64,000 nt of DNA from Ascaris suum (Eukaryota; Nematoda; Chromadorea; Rhabditida; Ascarididae): contig CM024178.1 in the NCBI GenBank assembly GCA_013433145.1, positions 7,797,260 through 7,861,259 of the forward strand, read 5' to 3'. Below, piece by piece: positions 1 through 43,000 of the stretch (positions are counted from its first letter, which is position 1; each line of letters opens with the position of its first letter). Both the position numbers and the translations under genes were made by a program. The notes beneath the pieces were generated by a model. That model worked only from the letters and a program-made list of their open reading frames with translations. It searched no databases and had not been told where the DNA came from.

Positions 1-619
1 TCATTGCGAACCATTTAAGCATCATAATCGCAAGCATTATTTTAACAGACTTCTCGAACTATTCTAATCGTCAACATACCATATACTCTCAAATAAATGC
101 CCTCTAAAATTAAAGAAGAGAGGAAATTAGATCCGATTTCCAGTTAAATTATATCCTCGATTAGCTTAATCCATCAAGAATTGCCACTCAAACAAATACC
201 CGTTTCCTAAAATTTGAAAAAAAATTTTACGGGAAGCCATATTCGAAATAACATTGCATACTTCTTTATTTAATCAATATATTATATTAACCAATAAAAT
301 TATTAATCCTTATTAACTTCACATATTTATGTTAATTCCATACTCTAAAAGCTCTTCTCCCTCCCCCCCCCCCCCCCCCCCCACAAAAAATTCGCTCGAT
401 AACCTATTCAACTGAAATTTGCATATTTGATGAACTAAATGGTAGACTCATATATGTAAGAGCTCATCGAGGTGAAAAAAGCCTTTAAATTTCAGCTAAA
501 GGATTGACCTATAATCGAAACTCAATGTCTAGTCATCAAGCCTTTCAATAAATTTTACGTGCAGCCTCAAAAAGCGAGGAATAAAAAATAAAGGAAAACT
601 CAACGCTCAAAATCCTTAC
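1..619 (-). other. Receptor intron, no exon recognised
   Basis: This holds the intron after the transmembrane exon. I found no kinase motif, no open frame with matching splice sites, and only a run of 20 C at 363-382 (poly-G on the coding strand). Confidence 0.55.
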
Positions 620-30722
<30,103 letters not shown>

Positions 30723-31366
30723 GAAGATGCCATTAGTTCGACATAATATGCAGCATTCACATGCACACACAAACACACAACCACACACCCACAAATGACA
30801 ATCGCGCAAACGAGACACCTCACACTCAACGAAAAAGTGTCGTCTTGTCTGTCCTATGAAAGGGACCGGTTCTGAAAGCGTTTTCGTCGTTAATTCCTTC
30901 TTTTCATGTTGTTACTGTTTGTCGCTCCCTTCCCATATCACATTGATATCCCTCCCAATCTTTTATCGTCTAATTCTCTATTCGTTCATTACACCTTTTC
31001 TGGCTACAAATAATGTCGTATCGAAAAGGTTAATTAACGGTAACTTACGGTCAACAGGTATGTGAAGAATCTCTCTAATGTGACACTCTCTCAATATATA
31101 TCACAATTTCTTTCGTTTCTTCCTCTTTGCATAAATAAAGTCATACGTTCGACTATTCAATAAACGTTTTTCGTTTCATTTGCAAAACTTTTCATCCATT
31201 TCCAGCAATATGAATTTCAACGAAATCATCTACGTTTAAACCTGATGTTTTTATAAATTACCATTAGCAATTTTTTTGTAGTCGTCCTTTATTCCTTTAT
31301 TTCAGACTCCGATATTCCATATCAATTTAGCTCCATCCTAACATTGGTGATAAGTAGGGATTATAC

Positions 31367-31448
31367 CGTATCCTGCCAAATATAAGCCTTCCATCGTTGC
31401 TGTTCTACCATTTCAGGATGCCCTTGTCGTCGAACATTAGGAGGAGGT
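31367..31448 (-). pseudogene. Putative exon or gene remnant, no intact acceptor
   Basis: Open frame reading Pro-Pro-Pro-Asn-Val-Arg-Arg-Gln-Gly-His-Pro-Glu-Met, then Gln-Gln-Arg-Trp-Lys-Ala-Tyr-Ile-Trp-Gln-Asp-Thr, followed by GTATAA, which is either a donor or Val plus a TAA stop. It is preceded by a strong pyrimidine tract (nine T, then CTTCTAC) that ends in AC where an AG acceptor would be expected. A single change (TAG to TAC) would explain this, suggesting decay. If the exon started after TAC, its phase would match the donor at 32560. Function unknown. Confidence 0.25.
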
Positions 31449-32559
31449 GTAGAAGAAAAAAAAACAATATGCTCTCTCTATTGAACCATCATTTGTACAA
31501 TAAGGTTAAACCATTATCAATTAATTAAAACTTCAATACTCTTAAAACGACACTTCCGTACACTCAACTCCTCTAAAAAAAAGCCTAATTTGGCCAATTA
31601 AATTAAGAAAAAAATTCTACTTTAAGCCATAATTGAATCTTACCATTTTCCTCTTAATAATGAATGATGGTCAATAGACCCCCCTCCCCTCCTAAATTCT
31701 TGACTCATTAAATTTAACCCGTCGAAAAATCTTACAAAGTCTTGAATTATTCTTATTGATCATATCAAATGCTCATAATAAACTTTAGCCATATTTAATC
31801 CTATAAAAAATTTTTGCAAGTTTTATCTCAAAATTAATGAAAATATTACTGATACTGATGAAATTGTTGAATAATCAAATCCAAAATTTATTCTCTTTCA
31901 AAAAAAAAAAAAAAACATCGACCACCTATATCGAATTATGTCTCTATCAATGCTGATCGCTTCGAGACGCGCTCGCTTTGTTTGATCGAATGAGACATTG
32001 CAATGGAATGCAGGATAAGGTAACATTGTTCGCTACGCATCTTAATTTTAGCATCATTGCCTTATTGAATTATCACATTCTTTATATATGTTGAAATTTA
32101 TTTTCGAATTTTTTATTTTTTTTATTTATTTATTTCTTGATATGCATCAATTATCATCTCAATACGCTTAAAATTCATTAGCGATATTTCTCGTGTAAAA
32201 TTTACCTCGGTAAGGAAATTTTGTACTTAATTGAAAAGATAATCGCAAAATTTTTTATGATTTAAAAAAAATCGCATATTAAAAAATGATGAGTATTTAA
32301 AAGTTATACGATTGCTAATACCAAAATGATGAAATGATAAAAAATTGAGAATTCTATCGATGTCTAAAAATAATATTGCATTAGTTTTTTTTTTTTTTTA
32401 ATGAAAAGCTTTTATTTTCCAAGAAAATATTCCACTCTCAAAATTCAAATAACGACACGCCAATAAACATGGACAAAAGCGCCACACAAAAACTAATGAA
32501 AAATACTTCGGTATAATGAGCATGCCACATAATCGGCGGTAAAATAAAATGCGTCTTAC

Positions 32560-32753
32560 CTGCCTGTTATGCAATAGCACTTCACACCCATGTATGTCTC
32601 CCATAAAGTTCGCTTTAATAACCTGACTACCTGGGAATCTGTTTGCTCTACACCTGGTTTATTAAACACATCGTCCTTCCAAATCCAGTCTTTCAAAATA
32701 TTATAGTGGGTATCGATCAATCTTACCGCAATATCTAATGCTCCCAACTTCAT
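32560..32753 (-). CDS. Putative 5' exon of an unrecognised protein
   Basis: An ATG at 32753 opens 64 codons that end in AG followed by GTAAGA, a good donor. The translation (Met-Lys-Leu-Gly-Ala-Leu-Asp-Ile-Ala-Val, later Trp-Ile-Trp-Lys-Asp-Asp-Val-Phe, then Leu-Leu-Lys-Arg-Thr-Leu-Trp-Glu-Thr-Tyr) looks protein-like in composition, unlike neighbouring AT noise. About 55 bases upstream lies a possible acceptor, TTTCTAG. It sits about 630 bases downstream of the cornichon stop on the same strand, so a downstream operon gene is conceivable. I do not recognise the protein and cannot exclude a chance ORF or a gene remnant. Confidence 0.3.
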
Positions 32754-33383
32754 TAACTTGCGAGGTTTTGCATCGAAGCCCTCACCTCATTATACCTATT
32801 TCCTAGAAATCACCTGTTCATTACCCTCAAAAGTTACGCTCGGCGTTTCTGCAGCTGATGCTGTCACCATTTAGGAGCAATTACATACTGCCTAAGTGCT
32901 CATTTCAGCATTACAGCTACAGCAATCGTCACTTACAATCCTCCACCTTCACCTTCAACCCTCTGATAAACCCTCAATCTTCCCTCTCTTTAAGCAACTA
33001 AAAATTAATTATCGATTTTTTGGAATAACAAAAGAATCAAGTTGCGAATTTTAACCACAATAATCGACGTTTACATTGAAGTAAAGTCATTCACTAATAC
33101 TTTCAATCAATTAACATATGTTTACATAATTCATATGAAATTAAAAAAAAAAACAAACAAATACCAATTCAAAGCGATGCACTAAAAATATAGTGGAGAA
33201 AAAAAATAGAATATTCATTGAATCAAGCAGAAAAGGAGATTTCCTTCTTTAAAAAAGCGAAAAAAATGAGAGAAAAACGTTGAAAAACGCAAATGGCCAT
33301 CATAATTGAGAGATGCAAGCTTTATCAGCAAACAATATTTTCCATAATTACGAAAATTACAAGCAAAAAAAGCAAAGATCGAT

Positions 33384-36331
33384 TTAAGATGACGAAGTAA
33401 CTAGAGTATAGATCATTGCGTATAAATAATAGAAAAATGAGATGAGGTAGAAACCAAGTTTAATCCATCCCTCTCTGAGTGCTCTCTGCAATTGATCGGC
33501 ATTCATAATCGTTGTCGGATCGTAGATACCCGGCCCCGTCATCACTGGACGGTTCATGTATCTGCAACAAATAACTGATGATTTGAACTAAATTAATTGC
33601 ATCGCTCTTGATAATCTTTGATCGGACTCATCGCCGAGAAAACGGCGCATTTCTTGTTTATAACGCTGGAATGCAACAGAACAGCAATGCCATGTTTTAT
33701 TTTCCCCGAAGAATAAATCCAGAAGATCAAACAGAAGCATGTATCGTTAACACTTTCACTGCGGACTCTATGCAGATGGGAATTTCATATTTCGGGATAT
33801 ACCTCTATATGATGGAAACATTTTCCGCTATCGTGGCGCAAATCTCCTGTGACCAGTCATACGTATTCAGCGTCAATGGTCTTTATGAGACTTTTCGTCG
33901 CATTAGCTCATTGAGGTATATAAATATAACGCAAATTTGCATATTGCGGTGCTTGCATTTCTTCAGTAACGCATCAGAATGATGAACACGACGTGAAAAA
34001 CGCCAAAAAACTGAAATATGCAAAAAAGGCCAACTGGCTAGCATCCTATTTCTCAATACAAGAAGGTAGACGTTTGAGCCACACACATGGTGTCCTCATC
34101 CTTACCTTCTTACCTTGGTTACTTCCCCACACCAATTCGTGGACGATCATCGGAAGCTGTAACATGTTAACGCAGGTAGGGGTAGCAAATGAATGGAAAA
34201 TATATTATTAAAATAGAGAAATAAAAGAAAAATCCCTCAAAAAATAGTATCGATTTGTCACGTGCATGGTTCAAACAAGACCACATTCATAATTTCTTGC
34301 AATACATTTGTTGTACTGCTGCCTGATCGTAGAGAAGAGACGATTCGAGTCGAAGCGAAGTTTTACTCAAACAATTGGGTAACTGAACACACGTCGGATA
34401 AAAACCCACCAATATCACCGACTGAGCGTGCACCATGGCTAACTGGTTTGAATTAAGCAACTACAGAAATAGAGGAACAGCGAAATATTATGAGGCAGAG
34501 AAGAATAGATATCACCGAAGTCGATCTATGCAAAATTGAGTTGCAACACGGTCGTTCACCGCAACAACATTCGATGGTTTTTTTGTCACTTGGAACTCAA
34601 TTCAGACCCAAAACGGCATATAGATACGACGACGACGCGAGTTTTTGCTATTCCCATGAAGCATTCAACGCCTATAAAAAAATAGGATTTGGAAGTATAT
34701 GAAAGAATCTCCCCTCTTCTTCTTCCCATCCTCCCTCTCTCCCCTCCTACATCACTGCCCACTCAAATTGCAAAGGAATTCGAATGTTGGGGTAGACTTA
34801 TCCACATATTTGTAAGTGAACGAATAAATCAGTGATAACTGATAAACAAACCTGTGAATGTGATAGGCGATTAACGGAACATTCCAACAAACTGCTCCCC
34901 ATTGTAATGAGAATAGGAACAGTAACGAGAAGAATAGATGCAGCAAATATTCGGGTAGAATTAGCTACAATATGTGATTGATTAATTTTTTTTAAAATAT
35001 TAATAATGATAGATGAAAATAAATGATTTTTTTTTGTGCTTCAGAATCTAGCCTAAGTGAACATCGTGCACCAAAAAGCTTGAACAAGTAAATAATTTGA
35101 AACCAATTTCCCCATCTCAATAATGCCGAAATTAATTCACCCATAAAATTTTCAAAAAAAAAAAAAAAAAAACTAAGCCATAGTTATGAAAAAAAAAATG
35201 TTCTAGATATTTACTCAAATAACAAATTGAAAAATTCGAATTTCAAATTATTAAAGGATGATATCTTTAACGAAAAATCATCGAATAAATATTTGAAATT
35301 AGAACCTTTCAAATAACATGTAAATAGCTTCAATATCCATTAGTTAAGCAAATGACTCAAATAATAGTAATAGCGTGAGTTCTAATATATTCTATAGCTT
35401 TCTTATCGCTCGGAACTCCGTGTAGATGTGCAACGACGATGCAAGTTTTCTTTTTTTTTTCCTATACCCATGAAGCGTTCCCGTGCCTGTGTTAGATGGA
35501 ATTTGAAAAGTTTTAGGAAATCGGCATTTTACAAATTTGATCAGGCGAATGACTTCATTCACTGATCGATCGTAATGATCAGCAATCGGATCAATCAATA
35601 ATCAAACGATGACTTATCAAAAAAAAAAAAAAAAAATGGGCCAATTGAATTGATTGAATCGTTTGAATTCTATAAGGCATTAGAGATGAAATCATAACAA
35701 AGATAGCACACCTGATTGAGATTTTTGCACTGTTCAATTGGATTTTTGTAGTCTGTCTTCAGTTCATCAATACAGATCACCTGAAATTACCTGTCATTAT
35801 GAATATGTCAGATTATACTTAACAATTAGTAACTATGAAAGTTCCCTAGGGATTGAAATTTATCATTTATGACTATCATTAATGGCACTAAATATACTGA
35901 TTTTAGAAAATTTGAATAATTAGTGCTGAAAGTCGATAAATGACGGGGAAATATTAGAGGCTATAATGTGCAGTTGAGCATTTATCAATGATATAACATC
36001 CCCATTATTACCTACCTACTAATTAGTACTCTTACTTCGTTGGCTAATGATAAAATCAGAAATTGCAACGCCGAAATTTTACATATTTATTTCATGCGTA
36101 AAATTTGAATAAAAATTAATTTCCACATGTCCATTTTGCATAATTATTTAACTGCTTTAATACCAGATAACCTATTACTGGAATTCTACTCTAGAAGTTT
36201 TCCATCAAAGTTCTCCGAATCTAAGCTTCAATTTAAAAAAAAAAACTTACCGTGAAAATTGCGAAGAAAATGCAAAATGCGACAGCAATTAATGCAAAAA
36301 GATAGCAGAACGCCGCGAACGTAAACGCCAT
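33384..36331 (-). CDS. cni-1: Cornichon homologue (ER export cargo receptor), 4 exons, complete
   Basis: Cornichon proteins are small ER membrane proteins that load transmembrane cargo into COPII vesicles and, in animals, affect trafficking of receptors such as glutamate receptors. Exons 36251-36331, 35712-35780, 34852-34964 and 33384-33561 total 441 nt, giving 146 residues plus stop, the usual family length. Start is the ATG at 36331 because the family begins Met-Ala-Phe-Thr-Phe-Ala-Ala-Phe. Diagnostic blocks: Asp-Glu-Leu-Lys-Thr-Asp-Tyr-Lys-Asn-Pro-Ile (exon 2), Leu-Pro-Glu-Tyr-Leu (exon 3), Gly-Pro-Gly-Ile-Tyr-Asp-Pro-Thr-Thr-Ile-Met-Asn-Ala (exon 4), and a final Phe-Tyr-Tyr-Leu-Tyr-Ala-Met-Ile-Tyr segment. 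Three hydrophobic segments are visible. All splice sites are GT-AG and in phase. An upstream in-frame ATG would add 25 residues. I am confident of the family; the symbol follows the C. elegans orthologue. Confidence 0.95.
34490..35520 (+). repeat. Two diverged direct copies of a dispersed sequence
   Basis: A stretch around 34600-34700 and another around 35410-35515 share, in the same order, a Cys/Ser-like block ending in CGACGA, a GCGAGTTTT/GCAAGTTTT block, the 10-mer CCCATGAAGC (34653 and 35467), and a GGATTTGGAAG/GGAATTTGAAAAG block. Similarity is partial with indels. Both copies lie in cornichon introns on either side of exon 3. Probably fragments of an old repeat family; I do not recognise which. 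Confidence 0.4.
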
Positions 36332-39300
36332 CGTTGTCGATGCAGAATTCAAGCCAGCCGGTGAAACTCCTAACGCACGTAAATAACTTCCGTGCGGAGC
36401 AAACATCTTTTCAAGAATCGTTGTGAGACACAAATCGTCTATTACAGCGCTAAATTTAATCCAACTAAGAGCATCAGTGAAGCATTGAGTGCGCTCTCTG
36501 TGAGGGAGACAGAGCTATGCACCTTTCGATTAAATTGCACTTATCCGCGATATTCATTAGGCATGCACTAACGATCCAAAGGTGTGTGTGTGTGTTTTTT
36601 TGCGTAAGAAATCGTGAAAAATTTCATCAATGCTTTAGAAAATTTCAACTTATATTCCGATGAATCCCGATGAATTTGTTAAAATGATCAATTTCAATAA
36701 ATAATTCAAAAAAAAAACTAAATTACTTATTTAAATAGCTCATAAATTTAACTACTTTTTATTGATGATATGCAAAATTTTTCACTTGAAATTAATTTGC
36801 ACTAAAAATTGAAGCGATTAAATTTCAAATAATTCAATTATCCCAATAAATCATCGTTTATATCAAATTCGATTAAATCTCTTTAACACCCCATTTGCGA
36901 TGACTTTTGTAAAAGACTTTACTATACGCTAACAATAATAAGAGAGAATCGATTAGAATGAAATACTCGAAAAAAAAAAGTTGGACGATAGAAATTATCC
37001 CATAACCGCTCAATATCAATATATTATCAAACGATAAGGCTGTCTTAGACAATTCAACTGTCAGTAAATATTTGAATATGATGTTCTCTCCTTGTCTTTG
37101 TGAGTTATATCGAGTTGTATCAGTCAGTAATGGAAACTATCTCATACATGATTTCCTTAACGAGAAATGAATTGTGAATTTTAAGTCCTTATATTTTGAT
37201 CATCAGATTAGAGGTCATATTGAAAATTCATCGATCAGCATTTCAGTAAAAATTCATTAAGTGATTCTAAATATTCCTTAAAATTCAGAACAAAAAATGC
37301 AAATTAAATTTTGACGATTAAAATGAGTCTACAGATATATATTTTCTTATCACTCTTAGTTAATCAAGCTTATTGTGTTGTGAACACATATTGACCTCTC
37401 GTAAACTATAAAAATAATAGATAATTCGCTCAGAAAGAATATTTGAGTCATTTTTTTTCACAGGTGATATTAAATAAAAGAAAAATTACAAAGCGTGGCA
37501 TAAATATTTCATATCATTTTTGCTATCGAATAGTTTAGCATAGTTGATTATTCATCGTGTAATAAAGTATTCTATATAATATGAATCGAAAAAAAAAATT
37601 TGTTTCGTGAAATTAAATTCAAAAATTGAATTTATAATTCTGATTTTAAATTATTTCTAATATTAAGCAAATATCATTTATCAAAACAATTTAAAATATA
37701 TTGTTAGAGAATATTTGAGTAACTAAATTTCCTAGTATGCGGAAATCGATTAAATTCTATGAATAGAAAAATTCGATAATCGATAACTCGATTCGATATT
37801 TCATTGCTATAATTTTTAACATAGTTGTGATATTAATGCGAAAAATTCAAAGCAAAAAATTCATCTTCATTCCTAACAATTGGAAATTCTTTTGAAAAAA
37901 AAATGTTTTTATATATTACTTTAATTGTAATATTAATTTACCGTATTACAATATTATGATTGTTTAATAAATAATCAATTATTGAGATAAATAAATGAAT
38001 AGAATAGATGAAATAAATGAACTAAGCATAAATTAAGCACTACGATGAGTGTGGTTTACTGGAAGTCGGCTGTTCGAGTGCGGCTTCAAATCGATATTAC
38101 TATGGCGCACACATATTGCATCCTTTTAGCTGACAACTGCAAATGCGTGAAAGTCAGCATTGAATTGCAATTATCTAGCTAACTATTTGCATAGGTTCTA
38201 CCACAACGCTAGTTGGAAAAATGCCGAATATTTACAATAAAGTGTACAATCAGTGCATTAACGTAGAAAATAAACAAAATACAATGCAATTCAAACGCTA
38301 TTCTTGGGGTAAAATTCTGCAAAACAATTTTGCATTGCATTTTTATTCATTATTATTGTTGCAATCGTTGTATTGCATTGTAAAATATTTGCACTGCAAT
38401 GATTTACAGCATGGCATAAAATGAATGTAAATGTTTTCGAATGAACTGTGAAAGAAGTGCAAAACCCATTTCAATATCACGCTATCGAATATTATTATGC
38501 ATAGAAGATATGAGGGAAATGATGAATGAAATTTATTTACGGTACACCAAACTAACTTGTTTACAGTATGCCATGATTAGTTTATCTACAGTATATCACA
38601 TCTAGTCTAGTTACCATACATCAAATGCTATCTGATGATGACGTATGCTCAGAGAAGTTTTCAAAGTGCTCCTGATATTTTAGTACGTGAAAATAAATAT
38701 CCCTCGCTCTTATTTCGCTCCACCTGCCCTTCTCCTATGTACAGCTAGTTTCCTCACCTACCATACTGGCGAACTGCAACCTCTGGGCCTATGCTTCAGG
38801 CAGTACTGAATTGCTACCTTAGTCCATAATAAGGCTATCATTTCCCATAGGCCCATTAAAGAAGGAAGACTTTCTGAAACCCATTGGAGATTGGCTGCTT
38901 CAGCTACAAATATTTTAGCCTCTCTTTCGTAAAATCATCACAAATAGCGCTAGCTACCTTCAGAAAATAATATTAACTAATTTTCATAGCACCATATAAA
39001 ATTACTTTCATGGAATACCTCTCTTTTTTTGCTTCATCATAAAACTAGAAATAATTTTCAAACGTCGATTTTACTCATCACAAACATACGATATCATTAA
39101 ATTATAGGCAGTTTGCAATAGAAATATTTCATCTATCTTACGAACATAAAAATTCCGAGGAGCATTATAGCAATGCATCGATCACCACTGGTGTCGAAGA
39201 GTTTTTTTTTCGGTACGAAAGACCGAAATTGTTCTCCGGGGAAAGTCTGAGTCTTGGGATACGTACCCAAACATTTGTTCAAAATTTGATGGAATAAATG

Positions 39301-40009
39301 ATGCTGTTATATCTTCAACGTTTGAAATGCATTTATATTGCTAGCTTGAGTATTTCTGATGTGAAATATCTGAGCGCCATTATAAATTTATTCCACATTT
39401 GAAGATATCGATATCTTCAACGAACGTGGAAAACTGAATAGGAACGTTTGCATATTTTTAAATAAATCTAAAAAGAATTTTTTTAAACGAATATTTCTTT
39501 TTTAAATGTAAATTTTATTTATGAGCTTTTTGCATGCAAATTGCAATAAAATGCTCAAATGTGATTTTGTTTTTTCATCAAAATATTTGATTGGCTAATT
39601 GCCATGTCAAAAACTCCTTCTTTGCATCATATGTCTACTCTCTCCTCCCTCCCACCTCTACCTTTATCCATGTTCTGAATTAGTAGTTCAGTCTTCAGAA
39701 TATTTCTTGGCTATCTCCAAGTCTGGTAGACGATCAACTCAGATCGAGATTAGGAAAGTATGCATAATGAGGATAGTCCCGTCTCTTCGGTGGTCAACCA
39801 TAACCACGGTTTTCGTTGGACTATTTATTCGATATTGATAAAATTTAGTATGGTCTTCATCTCTGAAGAAATTAAACCGTTATCGATCGATGATAATTTG
39901 CATAAACCACACACTCATAAATACAGTTTATTCAAACAGTTATTTGAAAAAAACAATTTACTTATTACAGTAAAATAATTTCATCAATAAAAATTAATTT
40001 CCACAAAAA
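36332..40009. other. Intergenic region between cornichon and the SLC17 gene
   Basis: AT-rich. Contains a short GT run (36583-36594) in the likely cornichon upstream region, a 10-bp inverted repeat (38784-38793 with 38846-38855), a long palindromic structure (39391-39431) and a pyrimidine-rich run near 39640. No gene recognised. The open frames at 38221 and 39599 look like noise. Confidence 0.5.
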
Positions 40010-43000
40010 TTATATATTGGCATTGAGTTGAGCTGATTTAAACGATGATATTTGATTATCGTTGTTAGATTTGAGGTTATTTCGATTAATAGCACCATTT
40101 AAGTTTACAGAGACGACCGTAGACTTCGATTGTACATGAGATGATTTCGCCCATGGCTGAAAATAAAAGACAAATTTGGCATGTTGCCAATAAACGTTTT
40201 TTGCCTTTTTTTCTGCTCAATCAGAAACATTAAACAGTAGTACTTTAATAAATCTTTACAAATGCAATGGAAAAATTTAATTTTATTCCGTAAATTTTAT
40301 ATAGGAGCAATGGAAAAAAATATTCATATCATTTAATTTTATTCCTTAAATTGAATTTAATTTCAAATAAAATTGATTTTCGTTTAATATATTTGTAACG
40401 TTATTTCAATACTTTAGAAGAATTTCATTTAACTTCTACTAATTATCTATTATGGGGATTTGAATTGTATTTTTAGATACAAGAATATTTATTGAGTCGA
40501 TTAAATGTTGTTTTAAAAAGAATGAGGTAAATTATGAGAGATTCACCTGTATATCAGCAGATCCCCATATGTTGAATACAATAATTGGTACTAAGGCAAC
40601 CAATGTTGAAATAAAGAAGACTGTGTTCCATTCTATACGTGTTCCATGCTAGAATTTTTAAACTTCATATTAGTGACCGCTTTTAAATTGGACATTCCAT
40701 AATACCATTTTGATACAGGTGAATTTCAAATGAATTGATAAAAGCGATTGATAACCGTTTTAAAAAAAAATGGAATTTCTTCAAATTTTTCCATTTATTT
40801 TCGTTAAAAGCGGATGAAGTTTTCTGGAAATGAAGAGTGGAACTGTATTCTATTTGATCTCAACATAACGTTACGATTTATTCAATCAAATAAAAGTCAA
40901 TAAGAGTTGAAATTATCGATTTATTTACTGCAACATTTTGATAGATTTAGCATAATGTCGCTTACTTCATTTGTCTAATTTTTATGCTTAAATATCGTGA
41001 AATAAAATCGTCGAAGATGCGATCTTGATAGATGAAGTTCTTCTACCTATTTTGAGCTGAATTTTTTTTTCTTCGATTAATTGTATCGTCATATCATTCA
41101 TGTAAAGTTAAGATATTTTAAAGTTTTCTACTGGTCGATAGATTCTTTAGAAATCAACACGGAAAAGGTTTGTTCAAATAAAAGCTTAGAAAAGTTACAG
41201 CTGTGATTTAGATTTGATAATTTTGTGTTCATTTTGATGTTAAGAAAATTTTTGATAAAAGCCATTCCTTTGATGTTATTTTTTCACGAAGAGTAAGGGG
41301 AAATCTCCGGATGAGTTTCCGGTTCTATCTAATAGGTACTTCCGGTTGAGCTTTGATCATATGAATAATTTATATCCTATGAGATATCTCAACGGACATC
41401 TGAACAATAGAATGGATTGTTTCGGGTCAAAGACCACTGTCATGTTTTATTCTATCCGTTGAGTAAAAAAATATGCAAATTTTCCACAAAGGTTTTTTTT
41501 TCGAAAATTTTTTGGAATAAATGAAATGAAAAAAATAAAAATAAAAATTCTATTAGATATTCTACCTGAACAATCCATTTCGTCAATAATGGATTTATTA
41601 TCCCTGATGAAGCAACAAAAAAGAATGCAAGTCCAGTGATTGCACCCGAAAATGCTGGAGCCAATGAAACGAGTGCTGTTTGACAGCCTGGTGTATGAAG
41701 TCCTACGAATAGAAAATTTTTTTCTTTGTTTTTTTTTTTTTTTTTTGATAATTTTTTCGATTTAAATAATAATTTAAAATTTATATTGAAATCTTTCCAA
41801 AAAATTCATTATTCTTAAACATTTTTTTCCAATTGCAATTTTTTTCCCCTAGTTTCCAATAATTTTCGCTTTAAATTAGTGTGAAATTAGAGAAACTACC
41901 AAAAAAAATCATTGCATTGATGTTTGATGTTCTCGTGGAACCACCTGTTGAGTGGCTGTTTAAATTACAAAATTTGGCAAAGAGTATTTAAGAGGAGCGC
42001 TCATTAATGAAAGAAAGCTGAGTTTAAAGTACAAGTGAAGTAATGCAATATCAATCTTCGATTCGTTGCGTCTGTGGCACAGATTTCTCAGCGCATTGCC
42101 ACACCAATTAAAATAATACTTCTATTGGTGGCTGGCACGAAATGTTGCCTAAAAACAGCTAAAACACTTTAAAATATGTAATTAAATTTAATGAATAAAC
42201 TTGAAACTTAATGAAGTTACTGAAACATAATGAACTTACTCATTGAAACTTAATAAACTTATGAAACTTAATGAACTTATTCAAACTTAATGAAAACAAG
42301 GTTCATTAAAAGAGCTTAACCTGCTGATGCCATACTTGCACAAAGAAAAACAACGGCTAATGAAGCATGAGAGGCATCGAGTGTTGTTGAAGCGAAAAGA
42401 AATAATGCTAATCCACATGATGCAATTGTGTTTAGTAATTTGCATATATTTGTACGTTGAAGTTTTGTTCGTCGCTATAAAATATTATTTGTCATTTATT
42501 CTTTTTCGATATTTTACTACAATATTACGAGAGTATAAACCTAGTAAGTATATAATTCTTAATCATTTAAATTATGCATATTTAAATTTCAACAAATTTT
42601 TAGTTGAATTTCATTTTCCGTTTTCTTTTGCGCTTAAATTTTTATCGACAATCATTTTCTAGTTCAATGCTATAATTGAAATACTATAACATTGATTCGT
42701 TCATTTCAACGATCTCTACACGTTCTTTGTGTTGATAGAGACAATTTTGAGAAAGGAAATTCAACGATTTCGTTCTTACCCAATCCAACAAATTTAAGGA
42801 TATCTCAGATAGTAATTGTGTAGATGTATAGTGATGATAAGGAGTGATCATCCTAATCAGTTGGGGATTATCACTATAGTAATCAACTGATTAGTGCCTT
42901 ATATGTAATTCTCATTATTGGTTAAAGAGATCAAAAATTATTATGAATGTAAAATTTAACACCTGTAGGAAAGTATTTAAATATGAGGAGAAAATTTTGC

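Larger units (their letters stand above)
30723..33383. other. Intergenic region between receptor and cornichon genes
   Basis: Apart from the two weak exon candidates (31367-31448, 32560-32753), I see an AC-rich run (30751-30791, likely receptor 5' UTR or promoter), poly-A/T tracts (31900-31915, 32385-32399) and AT-rich sequence. No convincing TATA box or trans-splice site was assigned. Confidence 0.5.

Noticed and set aside
1..600. Kinase domain of the receptor
   Set aside because: Expected next after the transmembrane exon, but no glycine-loop, catalytic HRD-type or DFG-type motif is readable here; it must lie outside the window.
33608..34702. Series of plus-strand frames inside the cornichon intron, the longest 124 codons
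   Set aside because: Separate short frames without splice consistency, recognisable domains or a shared reading direction that makes one protein. Part of the region matches a dispersed repeat.
38784..38855. 10-bp inverted repeat TGGGCCTATG/CATAGGCCCA with a 52-nt loop
   Set aside because: Long loop and isolated stem; likely coincidence given the size of the region, with no further support.
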